Positions 31,213-40,271 of a DNA stretch of 64,000 bases are shown in pieces. Both the position numbers and the translations under genes were made by a program. The notes beneath the pieces were generated by a model. That model did no database searches, had not been told where the DNA came from, and worked only from the letters and a program-made list of their open reading frames with translations. The stretch is taken from positions 186,001-250,000 of the forward strand of contig CAMLPV010000001.1 in the NCBI GenBank assembly GCA_946482005.1. Reading direction: 5' to 3'. Every line of letters starts with the position of its first letter. Positions within the stretch are counted from its first letter, which is position 1. The DNA comes from an uncultured Gilliamella sp. (GTDB taxonomy: Bacteria; Pseudomonadota; Gammaproteobacteria; Enterobacterales; Orbaceae).

Positions 31213-31651
31213 TTATTCGTCTAAATTTTCTATATCATCATTGAGTTTTTGTATAGCGATAAAATTAGTAATATAATAAAACATCGAAACAATAATTGTG
31301 ATTAAAGAAAGAAATGATAAATTCAATGAGATATTTACAAAGTTAGTGTTAATTGACAAGTAAAAATCTTTATTTTCTGAGCATAAAATAAATATAGTAG
31401 TAGAAATAGCAAAATAAAAGAAAAAAGAGTTTCTAACTGTTAATACGCTTTTTTTATCTCTCTTCTGTAAATTGGATGTTTAACATTTCCTAATTTAAAC
31501 GTAACCACTAAACCTATTCCTACGGAAAATAAAATACCACTAACTGTATAAAGTATCTCTATTAAATTCAATGACAAGCTATCACCATAAAAAAAGATGA
31601 TAATAGCAAGCTTAAACCTAATATTAATAATATATTAATGATTTTGTTCAT
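31213..31651 (-). pseudogene. RexB-like four-span membrane protein, two frameshifts as read
   Basis: Joining three frames gives a compact protein of about 145 residues with four membrane spans and the ending NFIAIQKLNDDIENLDE. The segments are MNKIINILLILGLSLLLSS; then YGDSLSLNLIEILYTVSGILF with FSVGIGLVVTFKLG; then SVLTVRNSFFFYFAISTTIF and SLITIIVSMFYYITNF. Each break falls in a homopolymer (T7 at about 31589, A7 at about 31450) and is repaired by one extra base. Size, four spans and position after a RexA-like gene downstream of CI match lambda RexB, an ion-channel protein in superinfection exclusion. Its start overlaps the preceding stop by 17 bases, suggesting coupling. Confidence 0.6.
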
Positions 31652-32617
31652 TTTCTAGTTCGATTAAAAAAGTGACCATTTCTTGATACAGATCTTGTTC
31701 TATGATATCATTTCGATCCGTTTTTTCAATAAAAACAGCTTTTTCTCTAAGAAGTTTATCTCCGCTTAGTTTTTTATTGTTTGGACCTCTAATTTCCACA
31801 TCGGATGCGTCATCTACATATTTTAAAGTTAACTCTGCCATTCTTTTCATATGTTCTTCATTAGAGATATTTTTGGGTTTTTGAAAACCCAAGATCAGCT
31901 GAACTGAAACCATATCAGCAAGTTCTTTATCTGTAAAAAATCTGATTTGTTTGTTGTAACTGATTCTATCTTTAATAAAGTTAATTACTTCTTTAGGATT
32001 TAACAATATACTTTTACTAAATTTTTTTACATCATTATTTTCAGTTTCCTTTTCATTTTCATTTTGAATGTTTAACGGGCAATTATTCAAAGCAATCTTT
32101 TTTATATTTTCGAAGCTAATGGATTTTTTCTCTTCTAAAACAGGAGTTAGGTTGCAACAAGTTGAATTAGTCAGATAATTAATATACGTTTGTATTCTTT
32201 TGGAGGAAGTTTTTAAGTTAGTAACTAAAAAGTTTTTACTTATAGCGATATAATAATGCTCTTTATATACAATGCCAGTTTCAACTATTGAGTTTTTTAA
32301 ATCATTAATTGCAAATTTTGTTTTTCAAAAAATGACTCATCAATTGTTGGTTGTGTATCTTCTTCAGAGGATCTTAATAATGTACCGACTATATGCTCAT
32401 CATTATTCATGAAATTATAATCAGATAAAGAATCGTTTTCTTTCTTGGGATCATCTTTATTTAAATACATTTTTCTAGTTGAAACTGGAAAGTTTTCTTT
32501 TAAAACTGTTTTTATTTTACCAAATACTTCGCTGCTAGATTTTTTTACATCTTGATTTTCAAATTTAAACGCTTTTAGAGTTATTTTTTGTGGCTTAGGA
32601 GCTTGTTCTTTATCCAT
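31635..32617 (-). pseudogene. RexA-like exclusion protein, one frameshift as read
   Basis: The frame starts at 32617 (MDKEQAPKPQKITLKAFKFE) and runs to about 32297. After one missing A in a run near 32318-32325 it continues KFAINDLKNSIVETGIVYKE and on to 31635, ending ELENEQNH: about 327 residues. The C-terminal part (VKKFSKSILLNPKEV ... LYQEMVTFLIELENEQ) resembles RexA in pattern (IKKVAKDIIFNP in lambda), but overall similarity is weak and the call rests mainly on context. In lambda RexA senses infection by other phages and activates RexB. The gene follows cI on the same strand and would be expressed in the lysogen. Confidence 0.55.
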
Positions 32618-32814
32618 TGTTTTTTTCCTTAGTTTTATATAAATACGATTTAATATGTTATTATTTGAAAATCTCAACAGTACTTATTTAAAGATATCTT
32701 TTCTATCCTTATTTCCTCAAAATCATCGTTTTATTAAACACTTGAAATTTGACTTGCTAAAATTAACGATTTGGGTTTATTTAAAACCACCGATGCGACT
32801 TAATTATAATATAA

Positions 32815-33459
32815 CTATCTTTTTCTCCTAAATATCCGATGCTCAACCATAGTACCAATTACTCTAATCTGTTGTTTTAACGAACTCATCGTTGTGTAGT
32901 CAGGATTAAGCGGGATAAGCTCGAATTGCATTCTTTCGTGTTCATCATGTCCTAATTCCCGATATTTTTTAAACGTAGCGTCCTCTTCACCATTTACCGC
33001 TACAACAAATTCACCTGGCATTGGTTTAATAGCAGGATCAATAATAACCACATCACCTTCTTTAAACTCAGGTTCCATTGAATCGCCTTTAATCTTTAAT
33101 GCAAATGCTTCATCTGATAATTCTAATGATGTCATAATATACTCAAATCCAGTTGAATCTCTAAGTTCACATGACTCTGTCCATAATCCTGCCTGTACAT
33201 AGCTTATTAATGGAACTTGATAAGTTTTAAAGTCTATAACTTCTACATTTTTTACATCTTTATCTTTACCGCTTAATAGCCACGCCATATCACATTGTAA
33301 AGCGACTGAAATTTCGTATAAATGGCGAGGTTTTTTAACACTACCACTTTCTATAGCTTGATAGGATTGTTGTTTAATTCCTACTTGTTGCGCAACTTGT
33401 TCTTGAGTTAATCCCAATTCTTCGCGTCTGGCTCTAATTCTTTGACCGAGATTGTTCAT
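32815..33459 (-). CDS. CI-type phage repressor (XRE HTH plus S24 peptidase)
   Basis: The 214-residue protein has an N-terminal helix-turn-helix (LTQEQVAQQVGIKQQSYQAIESG) and a C-terminal LexA-like self-cleavage domain. Its cut site is Ala90-Gly91 in SYVQAGLW, the catalytic serine is Ser127 in KGDSMEPEF, and the lysine is about residue 164, 37 positions on as in LexA. It should hold the element quiescent by binding the ACAG-N6-CTGT sites and be inactivated by RecA during SOS. The gene is divergent from cro. Confidence 0.93.
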   Translation of the reverse strand: MNNLGQRIRARREELGLTQEQVAQQVGIKQQSYQAIESGSVKKPRHLYEISVALQCDMAWLLSGKDKDVKNVEVIDFKTYQVPLISYVQAGLWTESCELRDSTGFEYIMTSLELSDEAFALKIKGDSMEPEFKEGDVVIIDPAIKPMPGEFVVAVNGEEDATFKKYRELGHDEHERMQFELIPLNPDYTTMSSLKQQIRVIGTMVEHRIFRRKR

Positions 33460-33488
33460 TTTAAAAATCCTCTTTGATGATTATTAAA

Positions 33489-33552
33489 ATAATACAGATA
33501 AATCTGTAATTGACAAACAGAATAAACTGTTATTTAATACAGTTATAACTGT
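33489..33552 (+). promoter_or_regulatory. Right operators (three sites) with divergent PR and PRM-like promoters
   Basis: Three operators: ACAGATAAATCTGT (33494-33507), ACAGAATAAACTGT (33517-33530) and the perfect palindrome ACAGTTATAACTGT (33539-33552), 22-23 bases apart. Rightward promoter: TTGACA (33510-33515), 17 bases, TTTAAT (33533-33538). Leftward promoter for cI: TTGTCA (33516-33511), 16 bases, TATTAT (33494-33489). The layout mirrors lambda OR, with cro starting 20 bases beyond the last site. Confidence 0.85.
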
Positions 33553-33571
33553 AAAACATATTGAGGTCCAA

Positions 33572-33775
33572 ATGACAATAGGGGAACGAGTTAAAAATAA
33601 ACGCATCGAACTTAATATTAGCCAAGCGTCATTGGCTGAATTAGTCGGAATGAAACAACAGTCAATTAGTGATTTAGAAGCTGGACATATTGAAAAGCCA
33701 AGAAATATTGTAGAGATAGCTAAAGCGCTGAATTGCTCGGTTGAGTGGTTGTATTACGGAACTACTGAGCATTAG
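33572..33775 (+). CDS. Cro-type regulator
   Basis: The 67-residue single-domain helix-turn-helix protein reads LNISQASLAELVGMKQQSIS followed by DLEAGHIEKPRNIVEIAKAL, and resembles the N-terminal domain of the divergent CI (both share the KQQS recognition region and KPR turn). It therefore probably binds the same ACAG-N6-CTGT operators. It is the first gene of the rightward early transcript, with GAGG seven bases before the ATG. Confidence 0.88.
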   Translation: MTIGERVKNKRIELNISQASLAELVGMKQQSISDLEAGHIEKPRNIVEIAKALNCSVEWLYYGTTEH

Positions 33776-33997
33776 GCAAGCAAAAATACGTTAAAAACCT
33801 AATATACAAAATCAGTACAAACGGCTGTTAACTCATTTGTAGCGCAGAATTATTAATCCAATCAGGTATTGAATTTCTGCGTTTGCTGAGGATAAGGCGT
33901 TCGTTTTTACGACCTTAAAAAACTGGATTTAACTTAATAGCCGTTTGATTGGCGAAAACGGTGTTCAATACGCTAAGTATTCGATGAGAGGTGTAAA

Positions 33998-34774
33998 TTG
34001 AAAGCAACAGAATATCTTCTAACCATGGGCAAACCCATTGCCTATTATCCCAAGTTAGCTAAACCTTTAGGCGGTGTTAGTTCTGCCATTCTATTTTCAC
34101 AATTATTTTATTGGCAGGATAAAGCAACTTCTGAGTTAGGCGTATATAAAACGCGTGATGAATTAGAAGATGAAACCGGTCTAAGCCATAACGAACAGCG
34201 AACGGCAATAAAAAAACTTAGTGATAGAGGTGTGTTAATTGTCACTGAAAAGCGCTTGGTCCATAAAACGTATTACAAAATTGATAATGAAACAGTGAAT
34301 AAAGTTTTAAGTGATTTCGCCAAATCTATGATTGAGTTATCACGGGATATAAAAAGTATGCAACCCGAACTCAACATTGTAGATGCCGTGATGGCGACAA
34401 AATCAAGTTCGTTAGATCAAGAGATTACTACAGAAATTACTACAAGTAATAACAGGTCATCTTGCGATGACAAGCGTAATCCTAAAAAGAACCATATTAT
34501 TGATTTTGATCTAATTATTGATGCATATAACGACGCAGTGGAAGATAAATTACCTAAAGTTGTAAAAATGACCACAGCAAGAAAAAACGCCGTTAAAAAA
34601 TTACTCAAAGAATTTGATGCTCCGACTTTTCAGAACCTAGCAAATTATTTTTATGACTTCGCTGAAAAAGCCAACCGTTTTTATTTTGGTGAAAATGATA
34701 GAGGATGGCGTGCTGATTTTGATTACATTGTAAAAACAACGACATATTTAAAATTTATCGAGGGCTCGTTATGA
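33998..34774 (+). CDS. Phage replication initiation-type protein (winged-helix, O-like)
   Basis: The 258-residue protein has an N-terminal winged-helix region (GGVSSAILFSQLFYWQDKAT, TRDELEDETGLSHNEQRTAIKKLSDRG). A linker follows, then a C-terminal domain (VVKMTTARKNAVKKLLKEFD ... WRADFDYIVKTTTYLKFIEG) typical of phage replisome-organiser proteins. A TTG start is used with GAGAGG upstream. It overlaps the next gene, a DnaB-like helicase, by ATGA. This is the lambda O/P position, so the pair should load replication at a phage origin, possibly inside this gene. Confidence 0.75.
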   Translation: MKATEYLLTMGKPIAYYPKLAKPLGGVSSAILFSQLFYWQDKATSELGVYKTRDELEDETGLSHNEQRTAIKKLSDRGVLIVTEKRLVHKTYYKIDNETVNKVLSDFAKSMIELSRDIKSMQPELNIVDAVMATKSSSLDQEITTEITTSNNRSSCDDKRNPKKNHIIDFDLIIDAYNDAVEDKLPKVVKMTTARKNAVKKLLKEFDAPTFQNLANYFYDFAEKANRFYFGENDRGWRADFDYIVKTTTYLKFIEGSL

Positions 34775-36177
34775 ATATTACTCCTCACGATTTAGTCGCA
34801 GAGCAAGCAGTACTAGGTACGATGATGTTGGACTTCGATTCAGAACGCTGCCAAAAGGCGATCCGCCAGTTAAAAGTAGATTCATTCTATAGTAGGCATC
34901 ATCAGATAATTTTTAATCAGATTATCGAACTAAACAGAAAGAATCATCCTGTTGATCTAATTACCGTATCAGACAGTATGGAGGCCAAAGGCACCTTGAA
35001 AGAATGTGGTGGTTTCGCTTATTTGGCTGAGCTAGCGAAAAACACCCCGTCAATGGTAAATGTTATCGCCTATGCTGGAATTGTTCGTGATAAAGCGGTC
35101 GAACGTTACACTTTAAAAAAATTAAATGATTGCAGCGCAATGATTTTTGAAAAATCCAATTTATCAACTAACGAGAAGTTATCAGCCATTCAAATGTTAT
35201 TTACGCAAATTGACGACTATAACAAAACCGGTAAAACGCTAGGGCTTAAATCACTCACAAGTATTGGTGAAAAATGGAAAGCGACACTGGAAAAACGATT
35301 GGTTAATTCGGATAACGCCAGAGGCTTGTCAACTGGGATTAAAGCATTAGACGAAAAACTTGCGCCAAAAGGATTATTAAGAGGTTCACTATTGGTCGTT
35401 GGTGCTCGTCCTAAAATGGGTAAAACCACGTTTGAAATCAATATGGCTCGCCATTGTGCGATGATTGAAAAGTTACCTGTACTTATGTTCTCACTTGAAA
35501 TGCAAGACGAACAAATGCTCGAAAACATTTTGGCACAGGAATCTGGTGTAAATAGCAATATTTTTTATGACGATGGTTTAGCTACCAATAAAGAGTTTGC
35601 TCGAGTTATAGGTCATCTTAAAGCGTTAACTGATACGGATAATATTTATATTGATGATACACCGGCAATCACGCTATCACACATTCGATCTGAATCAAGA
35701 AGAATAGCAAAAGCTAAAGGACAGATTGGCATGATCATGGTGGATTACCTCACGCTGATGGATAAAGAGAAAGGTGATGAACAACGTAATGATTTAGCTT
35801 ATGCCGCGATAACTAAAGGGCTTAAAGCGCTGGCTAAAGAATTAAATTGTGTAGTTGTTTTATTAACACAACTAAACCGTAATCTTGAATCGCGAGCCGA
35901 TAAACGACCTGTACCAAGCGATAGCCGAGATACCGGACAAATTGAACAGGATTGTGACTATTGGCTCGGTATTTATCGTGATTCGGTTTACAACGATCTG
36001 GCAAATAAAAACCTAATGGAGATCATCGTGGCGTTGAATCGCCATGGTATCGGTAATTTTACTGTATATGCTGGAATTAAACATGCTCGAATTTATGAGA
36101 TAAATCAAGCTGAAGCATACGCACAATCAAACCCTAAGCCAGTAAAAAAAGAGCGTAAATATGCCAGAGCTAGTTAA
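34771..36177 (+). CDS. DnaB-type replicative helicase (phage)
   Basis: The 468-residue protein has the N-terminal DnaB domain (PHDLVAEQAVLGTMMLDF) and a RecA-like motor with Walker A GARPKMGKTT (Lys218), Walker B MIMVDYLTLM and an ending motif SRDTGQIEQDCDYWLGIYR. It unwinds DNA at the fork. Phages of this type carry their own DnaB rather than a lambda P loader. The start overlaps the preceding replication gene. The gene appears intact. Confidence 0.92.
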   Translation: MNITPHDLVAEQAVLGTMMLDFDSERCQKAIRQLKVDSFYSRHHQIIFNQIIELNRKNHPVDLITVSDSMEAKGTLKECGGFAYLAELAKNTPSMVNVIAYAGIVRDKAVERYTLKKLNDCSAMIFEKSNLSTNEKLSAIQMLFTQIDDYNKTGKTLGLKSLTSIGEKWKATLEKRLVNSDNARGLSTGIKALDEKLAPKGLLRGSLLVVGARPKMGKTTFEINMARHCAMIEKLPVLMFSLEMQDEQMLENILAQESGVNSNIFYDDGLATNKEFARVIGHLKALTDTDNIYIDDTPAITLSHIRSESRRIAKAKGQIGMIMVDYLTLMDKEKGDEQRNDLAYAAITKGLKALAKELNCVVVLLTQLNRNLESRADKRPVPSDSRDTGQIEQDCDYWLGIYRDSVYNDLANKNLMEIIVALNRHGIGNFTVYAGIKHARIYEINQAEAYAQSNPKPVKKERKYARAS

Positions 36178-36587
36178 TCACTGCTCAGGTCAGAATCGCC
36201 TGCTAAACAAAATAGTGTGATCTCTGCCAAGACATCCACTATGCGAGAAGCAAATGTAGCCAGGGAGGATGCTCGGAATTGATTTCCAGTTTTCCCAATA
36301 TTTAAAAAAGTCACAGCGAGCAAATGGAATAACGGTTTAAGTTTGTGAAATTAAAAATCATTTAAGCTGACAGGGAGGCATAATTTATTGATTTTATGGT
36401 GATTAATAAAGGTGGGGGTGATTGATCCGCAGCAGTAAAAGGACATTGAACAGCTGACGTAAGAGTAACAATAGCAATCATCGCTGATATTTAACCATTT
36501 ACGTTCCTAGTAATTAAAAAGCGAACTAAATATCGAATTAAAAACAGAGTAGTGTCAGGAAATTGAAAAAATTTAAGGGTGAAAATA
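36178..36587. other. Region between helicase and antiterminator genes without intact genes
   Basis: About 400 bases where lambdoid phages keep nin-region genes. No frame is long enough to call and I recognise no family; it probably results from deletion of that region. The Q ribosome site AAGGGTG lies at its end (36575-36581). Confidence 0.5.
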
Positions 36588-37196
36588 GTGACAGAGTATA
36601 AATATAAAGAAGATGAAAAACCAAAAACAGCGGATAAGTCTATCGCAAAAGTGAGATTTAAAGCTGATTATGATATTACTGATGTATGTATGCGTTTTGG
36701 CAATTGGTCAAGAAAAAACCTTTATTTAAAACAAAATACACTATTATATTACCATTCACAGCCAAAAAAACTTAAAGAAGTCTGTTCTGATAATGATGCA
36801 ATGCTAATTAACGATGCACTTTTGGCTATCTTATCTTTGAACATACCTCAATCCAAAGATATATATAATACCTTGATACTCTATTATTGGGGTGAAAAAC
36901 AAGAGGTTACTGACTATATAGCTGTGGATGGCTGTGTTAAAGAGGAATGGAAAAGACAAGCGCAAGGTTTTCATGATTTGCCAAATTCTAAAAAAATTGC
37001 CCGAGGTATCAGAGAGGAGAAACTCTACATGGTTAAACCATTATCGATTGTTGATATTGCCAAAAGATTTAAAACCAATTGGAATGCAATTGATAAACTG
37101 AAAAAAAGTGGTGAGGATTTTTTAACAGGGTATTTTGCCGCAATAAAAAGCAGTTCCGGGATTGAATTAGAGATGTTGAAAAATAAATTTTTATAA
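36588..37196 (+). CDS. Antitermination protein Q-like
   Basis: A protein of about 202 residues whose middle, DNDAMLINDALLAILSL followed by IYNTLILYYWG, matches the DDAMIID...YYV.G pattern of phage Q antiterminators. A C-terminal helix-turn-helix (SIVDIAKRFKTNWNAIDKLKKSGEDFL) fits DNA binding at the late promoter. GTG at 36588 is chosen for its spacing to AAGGGTG; the GTG at 36579 overlaps that site. Q lets RNA polymerase read through terminators into late genes. A damaged second copy of the C-terminal half lies at 46440-46797. Confidence 0.7.
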   Translation: MTEYKYKEDEKPKTADKSIAKVRFKADYDITDVCMRFGNWSRKNLYLKQNTLLYYHSQPKKLKEVCSDNDAMLINDALLAILSLNIPQSKDIYNTLILYYWGEKQEVTDYIAVDGCVKEEWKRQAQGFHDLPNSKKIARGIREEKLYMVKPLSIVDIAKRFKTNWNAIDKLKKSGEDFLTGYFAAIKSSSGIELEMLKNKFL

Positions 37197-37311
37197 AAAA
37201 ATTGATTTCTTAAGAGTGGTGTGGTATAAAGTACACAGAATGGAATAGTTGTATATAAAGCTCTGAAAAACAGCTTTTTTATTATCTAACTTGTTAGCTA
37301 ATTAGAAAAAT

Positions 37312-37530
37312 ATGAGAACAAGAGCATATAGACGACATCAGATTAAACGATGTTTAGATAATAGAAAGAATGACTTTTATGGTGCTACTTCAAGAAAGGC
37401 TCTAAAAAGACATGTAGTAACACCCGCAGCTTGTTCTTGTTGGATGTGTGGTAACCCAAGAAAACATCTAAATGAAATCACTCTACAAGAACAACGTTCA
37501 ATATTGAATTACCAAGAAAGCCTCTTATGA
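37312..37530 (+). CDS. Small Arg/Cys-rich protein of unknown function, copy 1
   Basis: The 72-residue basic protein begins MRTRAYRRHQIKRCLDNRKN and contains the conserved core CSCWMCGNPRKHLNE, a CxCxxC cluster suited to metal or RNA binding. Small proteins with CSCWMCGNPR are widespread in bacteria and phages, but I know no established function. The copy at 46913 encodes the identical protein. Its end overlaps the convergent 37525 gene by six bases within a shared hairpin. Confidence 0.7.
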   Translation: MRTRAYRRHQIKRCLDNRKNDFYGATSRKALKRHVVTPAACSCWMCGNPRKHLNEITLQEQRSILNYQESLL

Positions 37531-37542
37531 GGCTTTTTTATT
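37518..37542. terminator. Bidirectional terminator shared by convergent small genes, copy 1
   Basis: AAGCCTC, loop TTAT, GAGGCTT followed by T-run spans both stop codons. The same hairpin occurs at 47119-47143. Confidence 0.8.
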
Positions 37543-37713
37543 GTCTTTATAGAATTTAATAGCTTCTACTACTAGTTTTGCTTCTGACATATTTAAATCT
37601 ATAGCAGTTTGTTTAATCATTGCTATATCGTTTATATTTAATTTAAATGCTTTATTTTTTATACCACGTTTTTCGTTACTACGCTCATTAATTTCAGTTC
37701 TAGTTAACGCCAT
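37525..37713 (-). CDS. Small ribbon-helix-helix-like protein, copy 1
   Basis: A 62-residue protein from the ATG at 37713 (MALTRTEINERSNEKRG). FKLNINDIAMIKQTAIDLNM followed by SEAKLVVEAIKFYKD has the strand-helix-helix pattern of CopG/Arc-type DNA-binding proteins or antitoxins. An upstream ATG at 37722 is GTG in the copy at 47323, while the AAGGTG ribosome site there favours the MAL start in both copies. No partner toxin is visible. Confidence 0.6.
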   Translation of the reverse strand: MALTRTEINERSNEKRGIKNKAFKLNINDIAMIKQTAIDLNMSEAKLVVEAIKFYKDNKKAS

Positions 37714-37812
37714 ACTATTCATCTTGATTTTTTAAATCTACAATCATTTTTTTAAGGTTATTTAATAGGTTACCTAAAATTTAAACTACTATAGAATGCC
37801 GGCGAGCTTATC

Positions 37813-38098
37813 AATGTTTTGAAGATGAATAAACTGCAAAACAGAAAATGACTGAATTATCTCCACAGATGCAACAATTACAGCAAACTATCGAGAGAAA
37901 TAATCAGATTATTGCCGCTACGAACAATCAAAACGTGAGCTAGAAAATCAATCTATTTCACGTCAGAAGCAGATCCAAGAACAACTTAAAAATAATGACT
38001 GTGCTAGTCAGTTCGTGCCTATGTCTATCTCTGGTAGCCTGTACAACCGAGCGAAAAGTCTACGTGAATCAGCCAATTCCAGCAAATCTGCTCAGTAA
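37813..38098 (+). pseudogene. Rz-like i-spanin remnant, copy 1
   Basis: This stretch aligns base for base with 50096-50386 of the intact Rz gene but lacks the N-terminal membrane segment. It has a CAA to TAA stop early (GAA TAA ACT versus GAA CAA ACA) and a lost A near 37919. It is therefore a true remnant, joined to foreign sequence on the left at about 37813. The nested Rz1-like frame survives. Confidence 0.85.
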
Positions 38099-38225
38099 TT
38101 GCATAGCAAATTTACCGCCACAAAAAATGACGTTCGGCGATAGCATCAGATACAAGGAGCATTTATTCAATGTTATTGAAATGTGTAATCAAATTAAAAA
38201 GGCTATTAAGGAGATAATTAAATGA
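37995..38225 (+). CDS. Rz1-like o-spanin lipoprotein, copy 1
   Basis: This 76-residue lipoprotein has signal peptide VSSCLCLSLVAC with lipobox cysteine Cys16, then TTERKVYVNQPIPANLLSNC, a proline-containing periplasmic part as in Rz1. It lies in the +1 frame of the Rz remnant, the classical nested arrangement, and its stop overlaps the start of the tailspike gene (ATGA). The Rz partner here is broken, so the intact pair at 50018-50522 probably does the work. Confidence 0.75.
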   Translation: MTVLVSSCLCLSLVACTTERKVYVNQPIPANLLSNCIANLPPQKMTFGDSIRYKEHLFNVIEMCNQIKKAIKEIIK

Positions 38226-40252
38226 ATTCATCGCAAGAGTATGATAAAAAATCAAATATTTTTTCAGTTAAAGAGTTCGGAGCCGTAGGGGATGGGCTAC
38301 AGGATGACACCTTAGCCATTACTAAAGCAATTGATGAAACGTATAAAAATGGTGGAATTTTATTATTCCCGAGCGGCACTTATATTATTTCGTCAGATAT
38401 TGAATTAAAAAGAGAATTTATTTCCACAGGCGCTGTTTCTTTTAAGGCTCCTGACAATGGAGATCTTTCTCCTAGTGTGGTTTTTTATATTGGGCGTAGA
38501 ATGAATGTTTCAAATGTAACATTTAATAATCTGGTAGTGAAAATTGCGCCAAAAGATAATGAACAAATCTATACTCCGGTTGCGTTAAACGGTGTGAATT
38601 TTTTACATTCGAGCCTGCAAATTGGTCAATCGCGGACGATAACAAGTGGATATTCTATTCGTTGTTGTAAATTTACTTCGATTAAGAGTCGAGCATTCAA
38701 TGGATTAACTGTTCTAAATGCTAATCACGTATTAATCGACAATTGTGAATTTCAAGAGTTCCTAAATGGGATTTATATTGAACCAACAATGTCATTTGCT
38801 GCTAGTGAAATTCGTATCCTAAATACCCGTATAGCAAATTGTGTCGCTTCTAGTATATCTTTAATTGGTACGAGTACCGCAAGATTATCTAAAATAATTT
38901 TAGATAATTTGGTTATTACAGGTTCATTGCGTGATAAGGAGATGTTAAAGCATGGTGGGATTAGAGCATACTTTTGTAATGGTCTTATGATTAATAATAT
39001 TACAGCCAGTACCATAACAGATACAATAAAATTAGAGGCATGTACGGATGTAAAAGTTCACAATTCAAATCTAACTTCTAACGAAAAAGCTTGTAATATT
39101 AGGGCAACCGGATGTGTTAATGTTGATTTATTCAATTGTGTATTTGATCGAGCTGTTAAAACAGGTTATGCAATTATTATTGGTGATGCCAATTTAAATG
39201 CACAAACAAGAGGAAATACCTACCCAAGTAAATTCTGGCGAATACATGATTGTAGTTTTCATTGTTTATCATCAGGTATAAAAATTGAATACACTGATAG
39301 TATTTCTGTTTTTAATAATAAATTTTACACAGACGTTACACAAACAAATACAGGATTATTATGGTTTAGTAAAGAGGTAACAAATGGCCAATACTTTAAC
39401 AATGAATTTTATGCCCCTGGAGAAATAAAAACCATTAGAAATGATTCTTCTGCTGATGTAACAAATACTTATAATGAACAAAAATTAAATATTATTAAAC
39501 CGTCAATCAATGATTATATTTCAGAGCCAATTATAAAAGAGCATGATTCAGATCTAAATGAGGCAACCTCATACCTTATTGAATTTCGAGTCAATGATTA
39601 TCGAAAAATACAACAAGCAGCTAATACTAACGATTTTAAAACACTATCTGACTGGATGAAATCTATTGATAATGCAACCTTAGCATGGAATAGCAGTGCT
39701 TGGCATGTTCCAAGTAAAAAACTTGGTGATATCGTCGTCAATGGAACTGTATATGATACATATGGAACAGAAAACTTTTGGTGGGCACGCAGCATGCTTG
39801 TCATTGATAGATACAATAGCTTAACATGTCGCGATTTTTCAACACCTAGTTATAGTTCCAATAACCCTTTGATGATTGCCTCAGCTAGTATTGCTGAAAA
39901 CGCATGGCAAACAGCAATATTTCGAGCCCCACTTGTTGTAGATGGTGAGGTATATGATCCAGTTCCAAATAAATTGTTAGATTATAATGGTTGGGTTGGA
40001 TATTTATCCGCTAGAATGTGTTTAGGACAGAAAAAAGATGGAAGTTATATTTTGCTTGCTGTTGATGGTAAATCTGGATTTGCTGGTTGTACAATGGAGC
40101 AAGTAGCTAGAAAAATGAAAGATCTTGGTTGCATTCATGCGTTTAATCTTGATGGCGGTGGTAGTGCATCATTGTGGTACAAAGGGAAAATTATAAATAA
40201 TCCTAGTTTAGGTGAAGGAGAAAGAAAAATACCTGCAATCATGTATATTTAA
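38222..40252 (+). CDS. Tailspike-like protein: pectate-lyase beta-helix fused to phosphodiester glycosidase
   Basis: In this 676-residue protein, residues 10-380 form a right-handed beta-helix opening with SVKEFGAVGDGLQDDT, the pectate-lyase-superfamily start common in phage tailspikes. Residues about 440-676 resemble the NAGPA/DUF2233 phosphodiester glycosidase domain, with the hallmark FNLDGGGSASLWY. It probably binds and trims a surface glycan. The gene begins in the overlap with Rz1 copy 1, far from J, an unusual place for a receptor-binding protein. Codon use is AT-rich like the rest of the element. Confidence 0.75.
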   Translation: MNSSQEYDKKSNIFSVKEFGAVGDGLQDDTLAITKAIDETYKNGGILLFPSGTYIISSDIELKREFISTGAVSFKAPDNGDLSPSVVFYIGRRMNVSNVTFNNLVVKIAPKDNEQIYTPVALNGVNFLHSSLQIGQSRTITSGYSIRCCKFTSIKSRAFNGLTVLNANHVLIDNCEFQEFLNGIYIEPTMSFAASEIRILNTRIANCVASSISLIGTSTARLSKIILDNLVITGSLRDKEMLKHGGIRAYFCNGLMINNITASTITDTIKLEACTDVKVHNSNLTSNEKACNIRATGCVNVDLFNCVFDRAVKTGYAIIIGDANLNAQTRGNTYPSKFWRIHDCSFHCLSSGIKIEYTDSISVFNNKFYTDVTQTNTGLLWFSKEVTNGQYFNNEFYAPGEIKTIRNDSSADVTNTYNEQKLNIIKPSINDYISEPIIKEHDSDLNEATSYLIEFRVNDYRKIQQAANTNDFKTLSDWMKSIDNATLAWNSSAWHVPSKKLGDIVVNGTVYDTYGTENFWWARSMLVIDRYNSLTCRDFSTPSYSSNNPLMIASASIAENAWQTAIFRAPLVVDGEVYDPVPNKLLDYNGWVGYLSARMCLGQKKDGSYILLAVDGKSGFAGCTMEQVARKMKDLGCIHAFNLDGGGSASLWYKGKIINNPSLGEGERKIPAIMYI

Positions 40253-40271
40253 GTTAATTAAAGGAAAGATT

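Larger units (their letters stand above)
37197..37735. repeat. Duplicated block, copy 1 (copy 2 at 46798-47337)
   Basis: From the Q stop to just past the small minus-strand gene, this block is nearly base-identical to 46798-47337. It includes an AAAGCTC/GAGCTTT-type hairpin with T-run (about 37258-37281), two small genes and their shared terminator. Weaker similarity extends to about 36841 on the left (Q gene) and about 37815 on the right. Two such blocks in one element suggest recombination between two related prophages. Confidence 0.9.
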
